A stretch of 64,000 nucleotides of DNA, from the NCBI RefSeq assembly GCF_006438825.1, contig NZ_RCZP01000012.1, forward strand, positions 62,001 to 126,000. Reading direction: 5' to 3'. The position numbers were made by a program, and so were the translations under genes. Shown one piece after another: positions 1 through 8,277 of the stretch. The number at the start of each line of letters is the position of its first letter. The stretch's first letter is position 1. The DNA comes from Muricoccus nepalensis. GTDB taxonomy: Bacteria; Pseudomonadota; Alphaproteobacteria; Acetobacterales; Acetobacteraceae. Below the pieces are notes generated by a model that worked only from the letters and a program-made list of their open reading frames with translations, had not been told where the DNA came from and did not search any database.

Positions 1-120
1 GCTTCCGGGATTGGCGAAGTTCGCCTCCCACCACGGGCGCATGGCCGCGAGCACGCGCGGGTCGGGCGGCGTGGTCGCGTGGTTGTCGAGGTAGGCGGGG
101 CGGTTCGGGGCGGCCGTCAT
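1..120 (-). CDS. Cysteine desulfurase, N-terminal part (cut by window edge)
   Basis: An open frame starts with ATG at 120 on the minus strand and runs off the left edge, giving 40 residues. They include YLDNHATTPPDPRV and end at NPGS, which matches the conserved start of the NifS/IscS class of PLP-dependent cysteine desulfurases. That family moves sulfur from L-cysteine to a persulfide for Fe-S cluster assembly. It lies 52 bases downstream of a second desulfurase gene on the same strand, so the two are probably cotranscribed behind the IscR-like regulator. The PLP lysine and active-site cysteine lie outside the window. Confidence 0.85.
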   Translation of the reverse strand, partial: MTAAPNRPAYLDNHATTPPDPRVLAAMRPWWEANFANPGS

Positions 121-172
121 CCCCTCAAGATGGGCGAGGCGGGCCGCCCGGACGAGGCCCCGCGGGCGCGGA

Positions 173-1282
173 TCAGCCCACCGCGCGGAGCGCCCCGCCC
201 CCGTTCCCGGGGCGCAGGCGCGCGCGGACCGTGCGGTGGGCGGCCAGGAAGCGCTCCACCGCGTCGTCGGGCGCGTTCCAGGGCAGCGAGACCCGGATGG
301 CCTCGCCCGCCGCCTCGCCGAGCCCCATGGCCGCCAGCACGGGGCTCCGCGCCACCTTGCCGGAGGAGCAGGCGGCGCCGGCCGAGACCCTGACACCCTC
401 GAGGTCGAGGGCGATCACCTGGGTCTCCGCGGGGACGCCGGGCAGGACGAGGCAGGCGGTGTTCGGCAGGCGCGGCGCGCCCGCGCCGGCGACGGGCAGG
501 CCGAGCGCGGCCTCGATCGCGTCCCGCATGGGCGCGAGGCGCGCGGCGGCGGCGGGATCGGCGGCCAGCGCGGCCGCGCCGAGACCGGCGATGGCGGGCA
601 GCGCCTCGGTCCCGCCCCGGCGCCCGCGCTCCTGCCCGCCGCCCGCGACGAGGGGCGCGAGGTCCAGCCCCGGCCGCAGCAGCAGCGCGCCCGCGCCCTT
701 GGGGCCGCCCATCTTGTGGCCGGAGACGGCCAGGCTGTCGGCCCCGCTCTCCGCGAAGGAAAGGGCGATGCGCCCGGCGGCCTGCACGGCGTCGAGGTGC
801 AGCAGGGCGCCGTGCCGGCGGCAGAGGGCGGCGGCCTCGGCGAGCGGGTGGATCACGCCGGTCTCGTTGTTGGCGGCCATGAGGCAGACCAGGGCCGGGG
901 CGCCCTCCGTCAGGGCGCGCGCCATGGCCTCGAGGTCGAGGGTGCCGTCGCCGAGGACGGGAAGCGTCTCCGCCCCCTCGGCGGCGCGCAGCACGGCCGG
1001 GTGCTCGGTGGCGCCGGCGAGGACGCGCCGCCCGCGCCGGAGGGAGGCGATGGCGAGCGCGTTCGCCTCGGTGCCGCCGGAGGTGAAGACCACGTCCCGC
1101 GCCGCCGCCCCGAAGCGCGCGGCCACCCGGGCGCGCGCCTCCTCCAGCACCCGCCGGGCCGCCCGCCCGTCGGCGTGGACGGAGGAGGGGTTGCCGACCA
1201 GGTCCAGGGCCGCGAGCGCCGCCGCCCGCGCCTCCGGCCGCAGCGGCTCGGTGGCGTTGGCGTCGAGGTAGAGGGGCGTCAC
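173..1282 (-). CDS. Cysteine desulfurase (NifS/IscS family)
   Basis: A complete 369-residue class V aminotransferase-fold protein. It shows the N-terminal YLDANAT motif, the substrate-site TSGGTEANA, the PLP lysine in SGHKMGGPKG and the catalytic cysteine in GAACSSGK. It should release sulfur from cysteine for Fe-S cluster building in the cytosol. The start is GTG at 1282, and its first bases overlap the stop of the upstream Rrf2/IscR gene by 4 bases (GTGA), so translation is probably coupled. Another cysteine desulfurase follows immediately. Family assignment is secure; which of the two tandem enzymes feeds which scaffold cannot be told here. Confidence 0.93.
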   Translation of the reverse strand: MTPLYLDANATEPLRPEARAAALAALDLVGNPSSVHADGRAARRVLEEARARVAARFGAAARDVVFTSGGTEANALAIASLRRGRRVLAGATEHPAVLRAAEGAETLPVLGDGTLDLEAMARALTEGAPALVCLMAANNETGVIHPLAEAAALCRRHGALLHLDAVQAAGRIALSFAESGADSLAVSGHKMGGPKGAGALLLRPGLDLAPLVAGGGQERGRRGGTEALPAIAGLGAAALAADPAAAARLAPMRDAIEAALGLPVAGAGAPRLPNTACLVLPGVPAETQVIALDLEGVRVSAGAACSSGKVARSPVLAAMGLGEAAGEAIRVSLPWNAPDDAVERFLAAHRTVRARLRPGNGGGALRAVG

Positions 1283-1749
1283 CCCTCCTCCTCCCCCGGG
1301 CCGTTGCTCGCGACGGCCCCCGGCACGGGCACGGCGCGCCCCATCGTGCGCCCCTCCACCACGTCCTGGAGGGTGATGGCCGAGAGGAAGAAGCGCACCT
1401 GCTCGCCCAGCTCGCGCCAGAGGTCGCGCTGGTCGGGGGGCATGTCCGGGGTCTCCGCGGCCTCGGCGCCGCCGGCGATGGTGTCGTCCACGGCCTCCAC
1501 GATCTCCGCCACCGTGATGGCGGAGGCGGCCCGGCCGAGGCGGTAGCCGCCGCCGGGCCCGCGGGCCGAGCGCACCAGGCCGGCGCGGCGGAGGCGGGCG
1601 AAGAGCTGCTCCATGTAGGCGGCCGACAGCATCTGCGCCTGGGCGATCTCCGCCAGCGTCACCGGCGCCCCCTTGGCACCGTCCAGTCCGCGTCGCGCCA
1701 TCTCCGTCAGCGCCATCACGGCGTAGCGACCGCGGGTCGAAAGGCGCAT
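1279..1749 (-). CDS. iscR: Rrf2-family regulator, IscR-like but lacking cluster cysteines
   Basis: A 156-residue protein starting MRLSTRGRYAVMALTEMARR, with the Rrf2 winged-helix core (LSAAYMEQLFARLRRAGLV, then RGPGGGYRLG), which closely parallels IscR. IscR normally senses Fe-S status and controls the isc/suf genes behind it, and here two cysteine desulfurases follow directly. Classical IscR binds a [2Fe-2S] cluster through three cysteines between about residues 90 and 105. In this protein that stretch (AGGAEAAETPDMPPDQ) contains none, and the whole protein has no cysteine. It therefore cannot use the usual ligation. The call as a regulator of the downstream genes rests on homology and position. 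Confidence 0.85.
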   Translation of the reverse strand: MRLSTRGRYAVMALTEMARRGLDGAKGAPVTLAEIAQAQMLSAAYMEQLFARLRRAGLVRSARGPGGGYRLGRAASAITVAEIVEAVDDTIAGGAEAAETPDMPPDQRDLWRELGEQVRFFLSAITLQDVVEGRTMGRAVPVPGAVASNGPGEEEG

Positions 1750-2183
1750 GTCAGCCCCACCGCCCCGCCGGGCCCGCGAGGCCAGGACGGAGGCGGGCGG
1801 CAGCCATGCATACTGATTCATGAGGCCATGCCATGTTTTGGTTATGAATCCCGTCGGGCGATGCCTATATTGCGCTTGTCCCTCGTACCGGAAGGCCGCG
1901 TGGGGCAGATGGCACCCCCGGAACACGGATCGGACGCGCCGCCGTCGCCCCTGGCCACCCCCCTCCGCGGGGGCGGGGCCGGTTTGACGGAACGTTCTGA
2001 AACCGGTTCCATCGGCGGAACGGGCTCCGCCCGCGGCCTCCCTCGAGGGGCGCGGGTGGAACCCGCTCCGTCCGGGAGCGACTCCAGGATGGGGTCCCGG
2101 GTGCCGGCCATGAAGAAACAGGTGGGGCGGCCCTCCGCGGGGCACCGGCCCACCCCAGATAGACGCCCCTTGCGGGGCGGAAG
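1750..2183. other. Divergent intergenic region upstream of iscR-like gene and hydrolase
   Basis: 434 bases between the iscR-like gene (minus) and the alpha/beta hydrolase (plus). No convincing gene is seen. It must hold both promoters. Several short GGAAC/GGTTCC-like words and GC-rich inverted repeats occur between 1960 and 2170, but none matches a known operator well enough to call. Confidence 0.6.
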
Positions 2184-2189
2184 GTGATG

Positions 2190-2858
2190 ATGCCCGAGGT
2201 CATGTTCGCCGGTCCCGACGGTCGGCTCGAGGGTCGCTACCACCACTCCAAGCAGCCCAACGCGCCCACCGCCCTCATTCTGCACCCCCACCCGCTGCAT
2301 GGCGGGACGATGAACAACCGCGTCGTGCACGCGCTCTACGAGCGCTTCCGGCTGATGGGCTTCTCCACGCTCCGCTTCAACTTCCGCGGCGTCGGCAAGA
2401 GCCAGGGCCGCTACGACGGCGGCATCGGCGAGATCTCGGACGGGACGGCGGCGCTCGACTTCCTGCAGGCGGTGAACCCGGCGGCCTCCATGCTCTGGGT
2501 GGCCGGCTACTCCTTCGGCGCCTATGTCGGCATGCAGGTGCTGATGCGGCGTCCGGAGATGGGCGGCTTCGTCTCCATCGCGGCGCCGGCCAGCCACTAC
2601 GACTTCGGCTTCCTGGCCCCCTGCCCCTGCTCCGGCCTCATCCTGCACGGCGAGGCGGACGAGCTGGTGCCCGAGCCCTCCGTGCGGAAGCTGGTGGACA
2701 AGCTGAACACCCAGAAGGGTATCAAGATCGACTACCGGGTGATGGAGGGCGCGACCCACGTCTTCACCCCCGAGCAGACGGCGCGGGTGGCCGACGCCAC
2801 GCAGGACCACGTCATGACGGTCCTCAACCGCGCGCGGATGTCGATGGCGGCGGACTGA
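2190..2858 (+). CDS. Alpha/beta hydrolase family protein
   Basis: A 222-residue serine hydrolase of the alpha/beta fold. The nucleophile elbow is GYSFGAYVG, the likely acid is the Asp in GEADELVPE, and the base is the His in GATHVF. An HPHPLHGGTMNN segment forms the oxyanion side. The substrate is unknown. GTG 2184, ATG 2187 and ATG 2190 are all in frame; the GGAAGG at 2179-2184 is best spaced for 2190. It is divergent from the iscR/cysteine desulfurase genes, an arrangement that suggests, but does not prove, a link to Fe-S biogenesis. Confidence 0.85.
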   Translation: MPEVMFAGPDGRLEGRYHHSKQPNAPTALILHPHPLHGGTMNNRVVHALYERFRLMGFSTLRFNFRGVGKSQGRYDGGIGEISDGTAALDFLQAVNPAASMLWVAGYSFGAYVGMQVLMRRPEMGGFVSIAAPASHYDFGFLAPCPCSGLILHGEADELVPEPSVRKLVDKLNTQKGIKIDYRVMEGATHVFTPEQTARVADATQDHVMTVLNRARMSMAAD

Positions 2859-2882
2859 ACCTACTACCCGGAACGACGGCCA

Positions 2883-2920
2883 GGGGCGGCGCACCGAGAG
2901 GGCGCCGCCCCTTACCTTTT
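2883..2920 (+). terminator. Intrinsic terminator after the hydrolase gene
   Basis: Ten-base arms GGGGCGGCGC (2883-2892) and GCGCCGCCCC (2902-2911) pair perfectly around a 9-base loop and are followed by TTACCTTTT. It lies 25 bases after the hydrolase stop codon. Confidence 0.8.
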
Positions 2921-2998
2921 GCAAACCTGCCTTCTGCGGGCCGGCCTTGCCATTTCGTTTCGGAATCGATATTGAGGGCGCTTCAAGGGAAGCGACCC

Positions 2999-3346
2999 AT
3001 GGCCAAGCGAATTACCCTTCACCAGCCGTCCACCGGCCTGACCAAGCAGGGTTTCTACGGCTTTTCCTGGACCACCTTGTTCTTCGGCACCCTGCCCGCC
3101 CTGTTTCGCGGCGACTTCGCCGTCTTCCTCGGCGGCTTCGCGGTTCTCTTCGCCCTGGGCATCGTCACCCTCGGGATCGGATCGCTCATCGCGATGGTCG
3201 TCTGGGCCTTCATGTACAACCGCTACTACACCCGCAAGCTGATCGAGCGCGGCTACGTCCTCGCGGGCTCCCCGGCGGAGAACGCCATGGCGGCCGGGTC
3301 GCTCGGCATGACCGCGCCCTCCGTCGCCGTCACCCACCCAGGCTGA
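2999..3346 (+). CDS. Small integral membrane protein (DUF2628/HrgC-like)
   Basis: A 115-residue protein with two hydrophobic segments, roughly residues 25-40 (SWTTLFFGTLPALF) and 45-70 (FAVFLGGFAVLFALGIVTLG). They are followed by NRYYTRKLIERGYVLAG, a pattern typical of small DUF2628-like membrane proteins. The function is unknown. ATG 2999 is preceded by AAGGGAAG, a good ribosome binding site. It stands alone between a terminator and the convergent anmK gene. The family resemblance is from memory and moderate. Confidence 0.75.
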   Translation: MAKRITLHQPSTGLTKQGFYGFSWTTLFFGTLPALFRGDFAVFLGGFAVLFALGIVTLGIGSLIAMVVWAFMYNRYYTRKLIERGYVLAGSPAENAMAAGSLGMTAPSVAVTHPG

Positions 3347-3359
3347 GAAAAGGGCCCTT

Positions 3360-4469
3360 CTAGCTGAAGGCCGGCACCCGCCGGCCGCCCGTCATCGGCC
3401 GGGGTGCCCCGGTCGTGCCCGGGAAGGTCAGGGGCAGGCCGCGGGCGACGCGGGCGGCCAGCACCCCGAAGGCCTGGGCCTCCAGCGCGTCGCCGTCCCA
3501 GCCCTCGGCCTCCGCCGGGCGCAGGGGGGCCGCCAGCGCCGCCTCCAGCGCCCGCATCAGGGCCGGATTCCGGCGTCCCCCGCCCGCCACCAGCCACTGC
3601 CGCGGCGGCGCCGGGAGGTGGCGGACCGCGGCGGCGACGCAGGCCGCGCAGAAGGCCGCCAGCGTCGCCGCCGCGTCCGCCGGCGCCAGCCCCGGCACCC
3701 CGGCCTCCCGGATGGCGCGGTCGAAGTCGAGGCGATCAAGCGACTTGGGCGGCGGGGCCGCGAGGTAGGGGTGCGCCGAGAGCCGCGCCAGGACCGCCGC
3801 GTCCACCCGCCCCGCCGCGGCCAGCGCGCCGTCCCGGTCGCAGTCCTGGCCCAGCGCGCGGCGCGCGAGGTCGTCGAGCGGGCCGTTGGCGGGGCCGGTG
3901 TCGAAGGCGACGAGCTCGCCCCCCTCCCCGATCCAGGTCACGTTGCCCACGCCCCCGAGGTTGAGGAGGGCGACGGGCTTGGGCAGCGCCTCGGCCAGCA
4001 CGCGGTGGAAGACGGGCACCAGCGGCGCCCCCTGCCCGCCCGCGGCCACGTCCGCCGAGCGGAAGTCGTGCACCACCTCCACCCCCGTGCGGCGGGCCAG
4101 CAGGGCGGGGTCGCCGATCTGCCAGGTGTGGCCGCGCTCGCCGGGGCGCGCGGCGGGGCGGTGCAGGATCGTCTGGCCGTGGAAGCCGATGAGGTCGGCG
4201 GGCGCACCGAGCGCCGCCACGGCCTCGGCGTGGTGCTCGGTCAGGCGCCGCGCGCAGTCCAGCAGCGCGGGGTCCCCGGCCAGGCGCCCCGCCGCGTGCA
4301 GGGCCGGCGCCGCGTCGAGCAGCGCCCGGAGGTCCCGCCGGAGCGCAGGGGGGTAGGGGATGGTCAGCGCCCGGCCGAAGCGCCCGACCCGTTCCCCGTC
4401 CGTCTCCACATAGGCGGCGTCCACCCCGTCGAGGGAGGTCCCGCTCATCAGCCCGATGGTTCGCAGCAT
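3360..4469 (-). CDS. anmK: Anhydro-N-acetylmuramic acid kinase
   Basis: 369 residues beginning MLRTIGLMSGTSLDGVDAAY, the characteristic N-terminal ATP-binding motif of AnmK. Further AnmK landmarks are FHGQTI, the NLGGVGNVTW block, FDTGPANGPLDD and the C-terminal VAGGGRRNPALM. The enzyme hydrates and phosphorylates 1,6-anhydro-MurNAc to MurNAc-6-phosphate in cell-wall recycling. Length is normal for the family. It is divergent from tyrS, a common pairing in alphaproteobacteria, with the two starts about 50 bases apart. Confidence 0.95.
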   Translation of the reverse strand: MLRTIGLMSGTSLDGVDAAYVETDGERVGRFGRALTIPYPPALRRDLRALLDAAPALHAAGRLAGDPALLDCARRLTEHHAEAVAALGAPADLIGFHGQTILHRPAARPGERGHTWQIGDPALLARRTGVEVVHDFRSADVAAGGQGAPLVPVFHRVLAEALPKPVALLNLGGVGNVTWIGEGGELVAFDTGPANGPLDDLARRALGQDCDRDGALAAAGRVDAAVLARLSAHPYLAAPPPKSLDRLDFDRAIREAGVPGLAPADAAATLAAFCAACVAAAVRHLPAPPRQWLVAGGGRRNPALMRALEAALAAPLRPAEAEGWDGDALEAQAFGVLAARVARGLPLTFPGTTGAPRPMTGGRRVPAFS

Positions 4470-4522
4470 GGCGCCAGTTGTGCTAGGCGCGGGGCGCTTT
4501 GCAAGGTCCGATTGACAGCTCG

Positions 4523-5770
4523 ATGCCCGACAGCACGCCCGATATGACGAACGAGTTCCTGCGTCTGGCCCGCCAGCGCGGCTACATCCACCAGGTGACG
4601 GACGAGGCCGCGCTCTCGGCCCGCATGGCCGGGGGCGCCCTGCCCGCCTATGTCGGCTTCGACTGCACGGCGGACAGCCTGCATGTTGGCCACCTGCTGC
4701 CGATCATGCTGCTGCGGCTCTGGCAGAGATGCGGGCACAAGCCCGTGGCGCTGCTCGGCGGCGGCACCACGAAGATCGGCGATCCCTCGGGCCGCGACGA
4801 GGGGCGGCAGCTTCTGACGGCGGAGAAGATCGAGGAGAACAAGGCGGGCATCCGACGCAGCTTCGCCTCCTTCCTCGCCTTCGGCGACGGTGCGGGCGAC
4901 GCGCTGATGCTCGACAACGCCGCCTGGCTCGACGGCCTCGCCTATATCCCCTTCCTCCGCGACATCGGCCGGCACTTCAGCGTCAACCGGATGCTGACGA
5001 TGGACAGCGTGCGGCTGCGGCTCGACCGCGACCAGCCGCTCTCCTTCCTCGAGTTCAACTACATGCTCCTCCAGTCCTACGACTTCCTGGAGCTGCGGCG
5101 CCGCCACGGGGTCGCCCTCCAGATGGGCGGCAGCGACCAGTGGGGGAACATCGTCATGGGCGTGGAGCTGAACCGGCGGGTGGACGGGGCCGAGGTCTTC
5201 GGGGCCACGACGCCGCTGCTCGCCACCGCCTCCGGCGCCAAGATGGGCAAGACGGCGGCCGGCGCCGTCTGGCTGAACCCGGACCGCCTCGCGCCCTACG
5301 ACTATTGGCAGTTCTGGCGGAACACGGAGGACGCCGATGTCGGCCGCTTCCTCCGCCTCTTCACCGAGCTGTCGGTGGAGGAGACGGAGCGGCTGGCGGC
5401 GCTCGGCGGCGCGGAGGTGAACGAGGCGAAGAAGATCCTCGCGACCGAGGCGACGGCCCTCCTCCACGGGCGCGAGGCCGCCGAGGCCGCGGCCGGCACG
5501 GCGCGCGCGACCTTCGAGCAGGGGGTGGCGGCCGACACCCTGCCCGCCATCACCGCCGCGCTCCCCGCCGGGCTGCTCGACCTCGCGGTCGCCGCCGGGC
5601 TCGCGGCCAGCAAGGGCGAGGCGCGGCGGCTGGTCGGCCAGTCCGGCCTGCGCCTGAACGACGAGGTCGTGACGGACCTCGCGCGGGAGGTGACGTTGGC
5701 GGACCTGCGGGACGGGGCGGCCAAGCTCTCGGCCGGCCGCAAGCGCCACGTCCTCGTCCGGGCGGGCTAG
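4523..5770 (+). CDS. tyrS: Tyrosyl-tRNA synthetase
   Basis: A class I aminoacyl-tRNA synthetase of about 415 residues. The HIGH-type motif is HVGH in [10 protein letters not shown], the tyrosine site includes GGSDQWGNI, and the KMSKS loop appears as KMGKT in [11 protein letters not shown]. An S4 RNA-binding domain ([14 protein letters not shown]) ends the protein. It charges tRNA-Tyr. In-frame starts are ATG 4523 and ATG 4544; 4523 is chosen because it keeps a typical short leader, but 4544 (MTNEFLRL) is equally possible. Confidence 0.95.
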   Translation: MPDSTPDMTNEFLRLARQRGYIHQVTDEAALSARMAGGALPAYVGFDCTADSLHVGHLLPIMLLRLWQRCGHKPVALLGGGTTKIGDPSGRDEGRQLLTAEKIEENKAGIRRSFASFLAFGDGAGDALMLDNAAWLDGLAYIPFLRDIGRHFSVNRMLTMDSVRLRLDRDQPLSFLEFNYMLLQSYDFLELRRRHGVALQMGGSDQWGNIVMGVELNRRVDGAEVFGATTPLLATASGAKMGKTAAGAVWLNPDRLAPYDYWQFWRNTEDADVGRFLRLFTELSVEETERLAALGGAEVNEAKKILATEATALLHGREAAEAAAGTARATFEQGVAADTLPAITAALPAGLLDLAVAAGLAASKGEARRLVGQSGLRLNDEVVTDLAREVTLADLRDGAAKLSAGRKRHVLVRAG

Positions 5771-5785
5771 GGCGCCTCAGGCGCC
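5771..5785. terminator. Short hairpin between convergent tyrS and methyltransferase genes
   Basis: GGCGCC (5771-5776) and GGCGCC (5780-5785) form a self-complementary stem whose loop is the TCA stop triplet of the minus-strand gene. There is no T-run, so termination in either direction is only a suggestion. Confidence 0.35.
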
Positions 5786-6805
5786 GCGCTGCACCACGAG
5801 GCCGATGGAGGTGCTCACCTCTCCCTCGGCCTCGATCTTGAAGTGGGGCAGCGCGTAGGGCGGCGCGTCGACATAGGCGTCGAGCGGGCTGTCGCCGGGG
5901 TGGAGGTTCAGCGGCCAGACCGTGTGCCCGCGCGCCGCCAGCCGCTCGAGCAGCCCCTCGATGTCGCGCCGGCGGAAGAGGCTCAGCCCCGGCGTCTCCA
6001 GCGTGCGGTCGTTGGAGCCGAGGTTGAACTCGGTGGTGTGGACCGCGACCCCGCCCGGGCGGAGCGTCGCCAGCGAGTTCTCCACGAAGTCGAGCCCGGC
6101 CGCGATGCCGCCGAGGTGCTCGAAGCAGCAGGAGGACCAGCAGGCGTCGAAGCCCCGCAGCCCCGCCGGGATGGCGTTCATGTCGACGGGGCGGAAGCTC
6201 ACGCGCTCGCGGAAGGCGGCCTCGTCCAGCAGCTCGGGGCGGTGAAGGCCCGAGAGGTCCGAGGAGTGCTGGCGCGTCTCGCTCCAGCCCTGGACGTCCA
6301 CCACCCCGGGCGGCGCATCCGTCGCCACCACCGTCACCCCGTGCGAGGCGAGCATGGCCGGGATCGGCTCCGTCCCCACGCCGAAGCCGAGCGCGCGGGC
6401 GCCGGGGCGGATGGCGTCGGCGGCGCGGAGGGCGGCGAGGATCCAGCAGAACTCCCACTGCTTGCGGTGCGGGCGGGGGGTCTCCGCGATCGTCGCGCAC
6501 CAGGCGGCGTAGTCGGGCTCGTCGAACTGGCCGGCGGTGCAGAGCTGGCTCGTCGGGCGGGCGAGGCTCGGCGGCTCGAGGATCCAGGGCACGAGCGGCG
6601 AGGCCGGGGGGGCGAGCAGCCAGACGGGAATCTGGTAGGCGGCGGGCTGGAGGGCGCGCCGGAGCGCCTCGGGCGAGGGGTGGCGGCGATGGGTCTCGAT
6701 CTCCTCCGCGCCCGGCTCGCGGCCGAGGAGGAGGCGGAAGGCCCAGAGGACGGCCTCGCGCGGCAGGAGGGGCTCGAGCGGGCTCGCGGCGCGGGAGAAG
6801 AGCAC
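5777..6805 (-). CDS. SAM-dependent methyltransferase with DUF4214-like N-terminal segment
   Basis: 342 residues. The first 40 contain LLLGREPGAEEIE, a pattern seen at the start of DUF4214-type domains in glycan-modifying proteins. A class I methyltransferase core follows, with the SAM motif ALGFGVGTEPIPA near residue 140, the acidic VVATDAPPG strand and FDACWSSCCFEHLGG. The substrate is unknown; surface glycan or lipid modification is an inference from the N-terminal segment. The start is GTG 6805, only 3 bases after an in-frame stop (TGA CCG GTG), so no longer N-terminus is possible. It has no obvious ribosome binding site. Confidence 0.8.
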   Translation of the reverse strand: MLFSRAASPLEPLLPREAVLWAFRLLLGREPGAEEIETHRRHPSPEALRRALQPAAYQIPVWLLAPPASPLVPWILEPPSLARPTSQLCTAGQFDEPDYAAWCATIAETPRPHRKQWEFCWILAALRAADAIRPGARALGFGVGTEPIPAMLASHGVTVVATDAPPGVVDVQGWSETRQHSSDLSGLHRPELLDEAAFRERVSFRPVDMNAIPAGLRGFDACWSSCCFEHLGGIAAGLDFVENSLATLRPGGVAVHTTEFNLGSNDRTLETPGLSLFRRRDIEGLLERLAARGHTVWPLNLHPGDSPLDAYVDAPPYALPHFKIEAEGEVSTSIGLVVQRGA

Positions 6806-6909
6806 CGGTCAGGCCCGGCGCGGGGGGGCGGGGAACGTCATCGCCCGATCATACATCGCCCGCAAGCGACGGGTCGATAACCGAAACGGAAGGAAATCAA
6901 GGGGGTGGA

Positions 6910-6984
6910 TGGTGGGCGCAACAGGGATTGAACCTGTGACCCCCTCCGTGTCAGGGAGGTGCTCTCCCGCTGAGCTATGCGCCC
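6910..6984 (-). tRNA. tRNA-Val (GAC)
   Basis: Read on the minus strand it starts GGGCGCATAGCTCAGCGGGA. The anticodon loop CTGACAC gives anticodon GAC, the T-arm is GGTTCAATCC, the acceptor stem closes with GCGCCC, and the CCA end is encoded at 6912-6910. All four arms pair. Confidence 0.97.
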
Positions 6985-7153
6985 ATCCGCTACGGGAACC
7001 GGCGCACGTCGCCGGAGGCGGCCGTTTAGCGCGCCCTTCCCGCGGGGGCAAGCCTGTCGCGGCGGCCGCGGGCGCCCCATCTGTGGAAAAGCCCCGCCGC
7101 GCCAGCGCAAGCATGCGTGACAGACGCGCCCGGCTGTGGTGATTCGGAACAAG

Positions 7154-8032
7154 ATGGACCTCCCGATCAAGTCCCCCGACCGCCTCGATTCGCCGCCGCC
7201 CTTCCTGCTCCAGCGGCCGGCGGAGCCGCTGGCGCCGCTGTTGCTCGCCTCGCCCCATTCCGGCCGGCACTACCCCGCCGCCTTCCTGGCCGACAGCCGG
7301 CTGGACCCCGTGGCGCTCCGGCGCTCGGAGGACGGCTTCGTGGAGGAGATCTTCGCCGGCGCCCCCGGCCTCGGCGTGCCGCTGCTGGCCGCCACCTTCC
7401 CCCGCGTCTACTGCGACGCGAACCGCGAGCCCTGGGAGCTCGACCCCGGCATGTTCGACGGGCCGCTCCCGGAATTCGTCAACAGCGCCTCGCCCCGCGT
7501 CGGCGCCGGGCTCGGCACGATCGCCCGCGTGGTCGCGAGCGGCGAGGCCGTCTACCGGCGCCGCCTCTCCTTCGACGAGGCGGCGGACCGCGTGCGGGGC
7601 CTCTGGGAGCCCTACCACGCCGCCCTCTCGGGCCTCATCGCGGAGACGACGCGGCGCTTCGGCGGCTGCCTGCTGATCGACTGCCACTCCATGCCCTCCC
7701 TGCCCGGCGAGAGCGGGCGGGTGGCGGACATGATCCTCGGCGACGCCCACGGCACCGCCGCCGCCCCGCGGGCGACGCGGCTGCTGGAGGAGGCGCTGTC
7801 GGGCCTCGGCTACCGGCTGCGGCGGAACGACCCCTACGCGGGCGGCTACGTCACCCGCCACTACGGGCGCCCGCGGGACGGGGTGCAGGTCATCCAGCTC
7901 GAGATCGCGCGCAGCCTCTACATGGACGAGCGGCGCGTGCAGCGCCTGCCCGGCCTCGCGACGCTCCGGGCCGACATGGACCGGCTGCTGGCCGCGCTGG
8001 TCGCCGCGGACTGGGACTTCCTGCGGGGCTGA
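7154..8032 (+). CDS. N-formylglutamate amidohydrolase family protein
   Basis: About 292 residues. LLLASPHSGRHYP near the N-terminus, FPRVYCDANREPWELDP, LIDCHSMPS and a final QLEIARSLYMDE are hallmarks of the N-formylglutamate amidohydrolase family (zinc hydrolases related to HutG). The best-known reaction is N-formylglutamate to formate plus glutamate in histidine breakdown, but no other hut genes lie near, so a broader N-acyl amino acid substrate is possible. GTG codons at 7136 and 7139 are in frame; ATG 7154 is preferred. Confidence 0.88.
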   Translation: MDLPIKSPDRLDSPPPFLLQRPAEPLAPLLLASPHSGRHYPAAFLADSRLDPVALRRSEDGFVEEIFAGAPGLGVPLLAATFPRVYCDANREPWELDPGMFDGPLPEFVNSASPRVGAGLGTIARVVASGEAVYRRRLSFDEAADRVRGLWEPYHAALSGLIAETTRRFGGCLLIDCHSMPSLPGESGRVADMILGDAHGTAAAPRATRLLEEALSGLGYRLRRNDPYAGGYVTRHYGRPRDGVQVIQLEIARSLYMDERRVQRLPGLATLRADMDRLLAALVAADWDFLRG

Positions 8033-8053
8033 GCGCCGCGCTGCGGCATGGGC

Positions 8054-8139
8054 AAAAAAAGAGGCGGTGCCCGAGGGCACCGCCGAGTTTAGGGAGGAAA
8101 CGTCCAAGAAAGACAACGACGCGAAGTGGCGTCGCTGCA
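8054..8139 (-). ncRNA. Candidate small RNA, MmgR/suhB-like
   Basis: On the minus strand, about 86 bases run from a predicted start near 8139 to a strong intrinsic terminator. The terminator is a perfect 10-base-arm hairpin (8063-8072 with 8075-8084) followed by seven T (8060-8054). Upstream of it lies the unpaired stretch ACGTTTCCTCCC, an anti-Shine-Dalgarno motif, and before that a small hairpin (CGACGC/GCGTCG). This layout and the TTGGACGTTTCCTCCC wording resemble the alphaproteobacterial MmgR/suhB (Rfam RF00519) RNA family as I remember it. Such RNAs act by base pairing with mRNA start regions. Termination and promoter are seen; the family name is inference. Confidence 0.65.
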
Positions 8140-8145
8140 ATGCAC

Positions 8146-8174
8146 AACGTAGCGCCGAGGCTCGGGTTTCGCAA
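8146..8174 (-). promoter_or_regulatory. Promoter for the candidate small RNA
   Basis: Minus-strand TTGCGA (8174-8169) and TACGTT (8151-8146) are separated by exactly 17 bases. This places the start point near 8139, immediately before the two-hairpin RNA. No protein-coding gene on this strand would use it. Confidence 0.6.
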
Positions 8175-8277
8175 GGGGGTTGCCGCAGCGCACCAACACG
8201 CGAATGCGAAATTTTCGCCTTTCGTTCGCTGGCCGGCCATCGGGCAGCACTGGCACGGGTCTTGAGGTGAGGGCGTC

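Noticed and set aside
1960-2170. Clustered GGAAC words as possible ECF (EcfG-type) promoters
   Set aside because: None has the needed GTT-type -10 at 16-18 bases, so no promoter could be supported.
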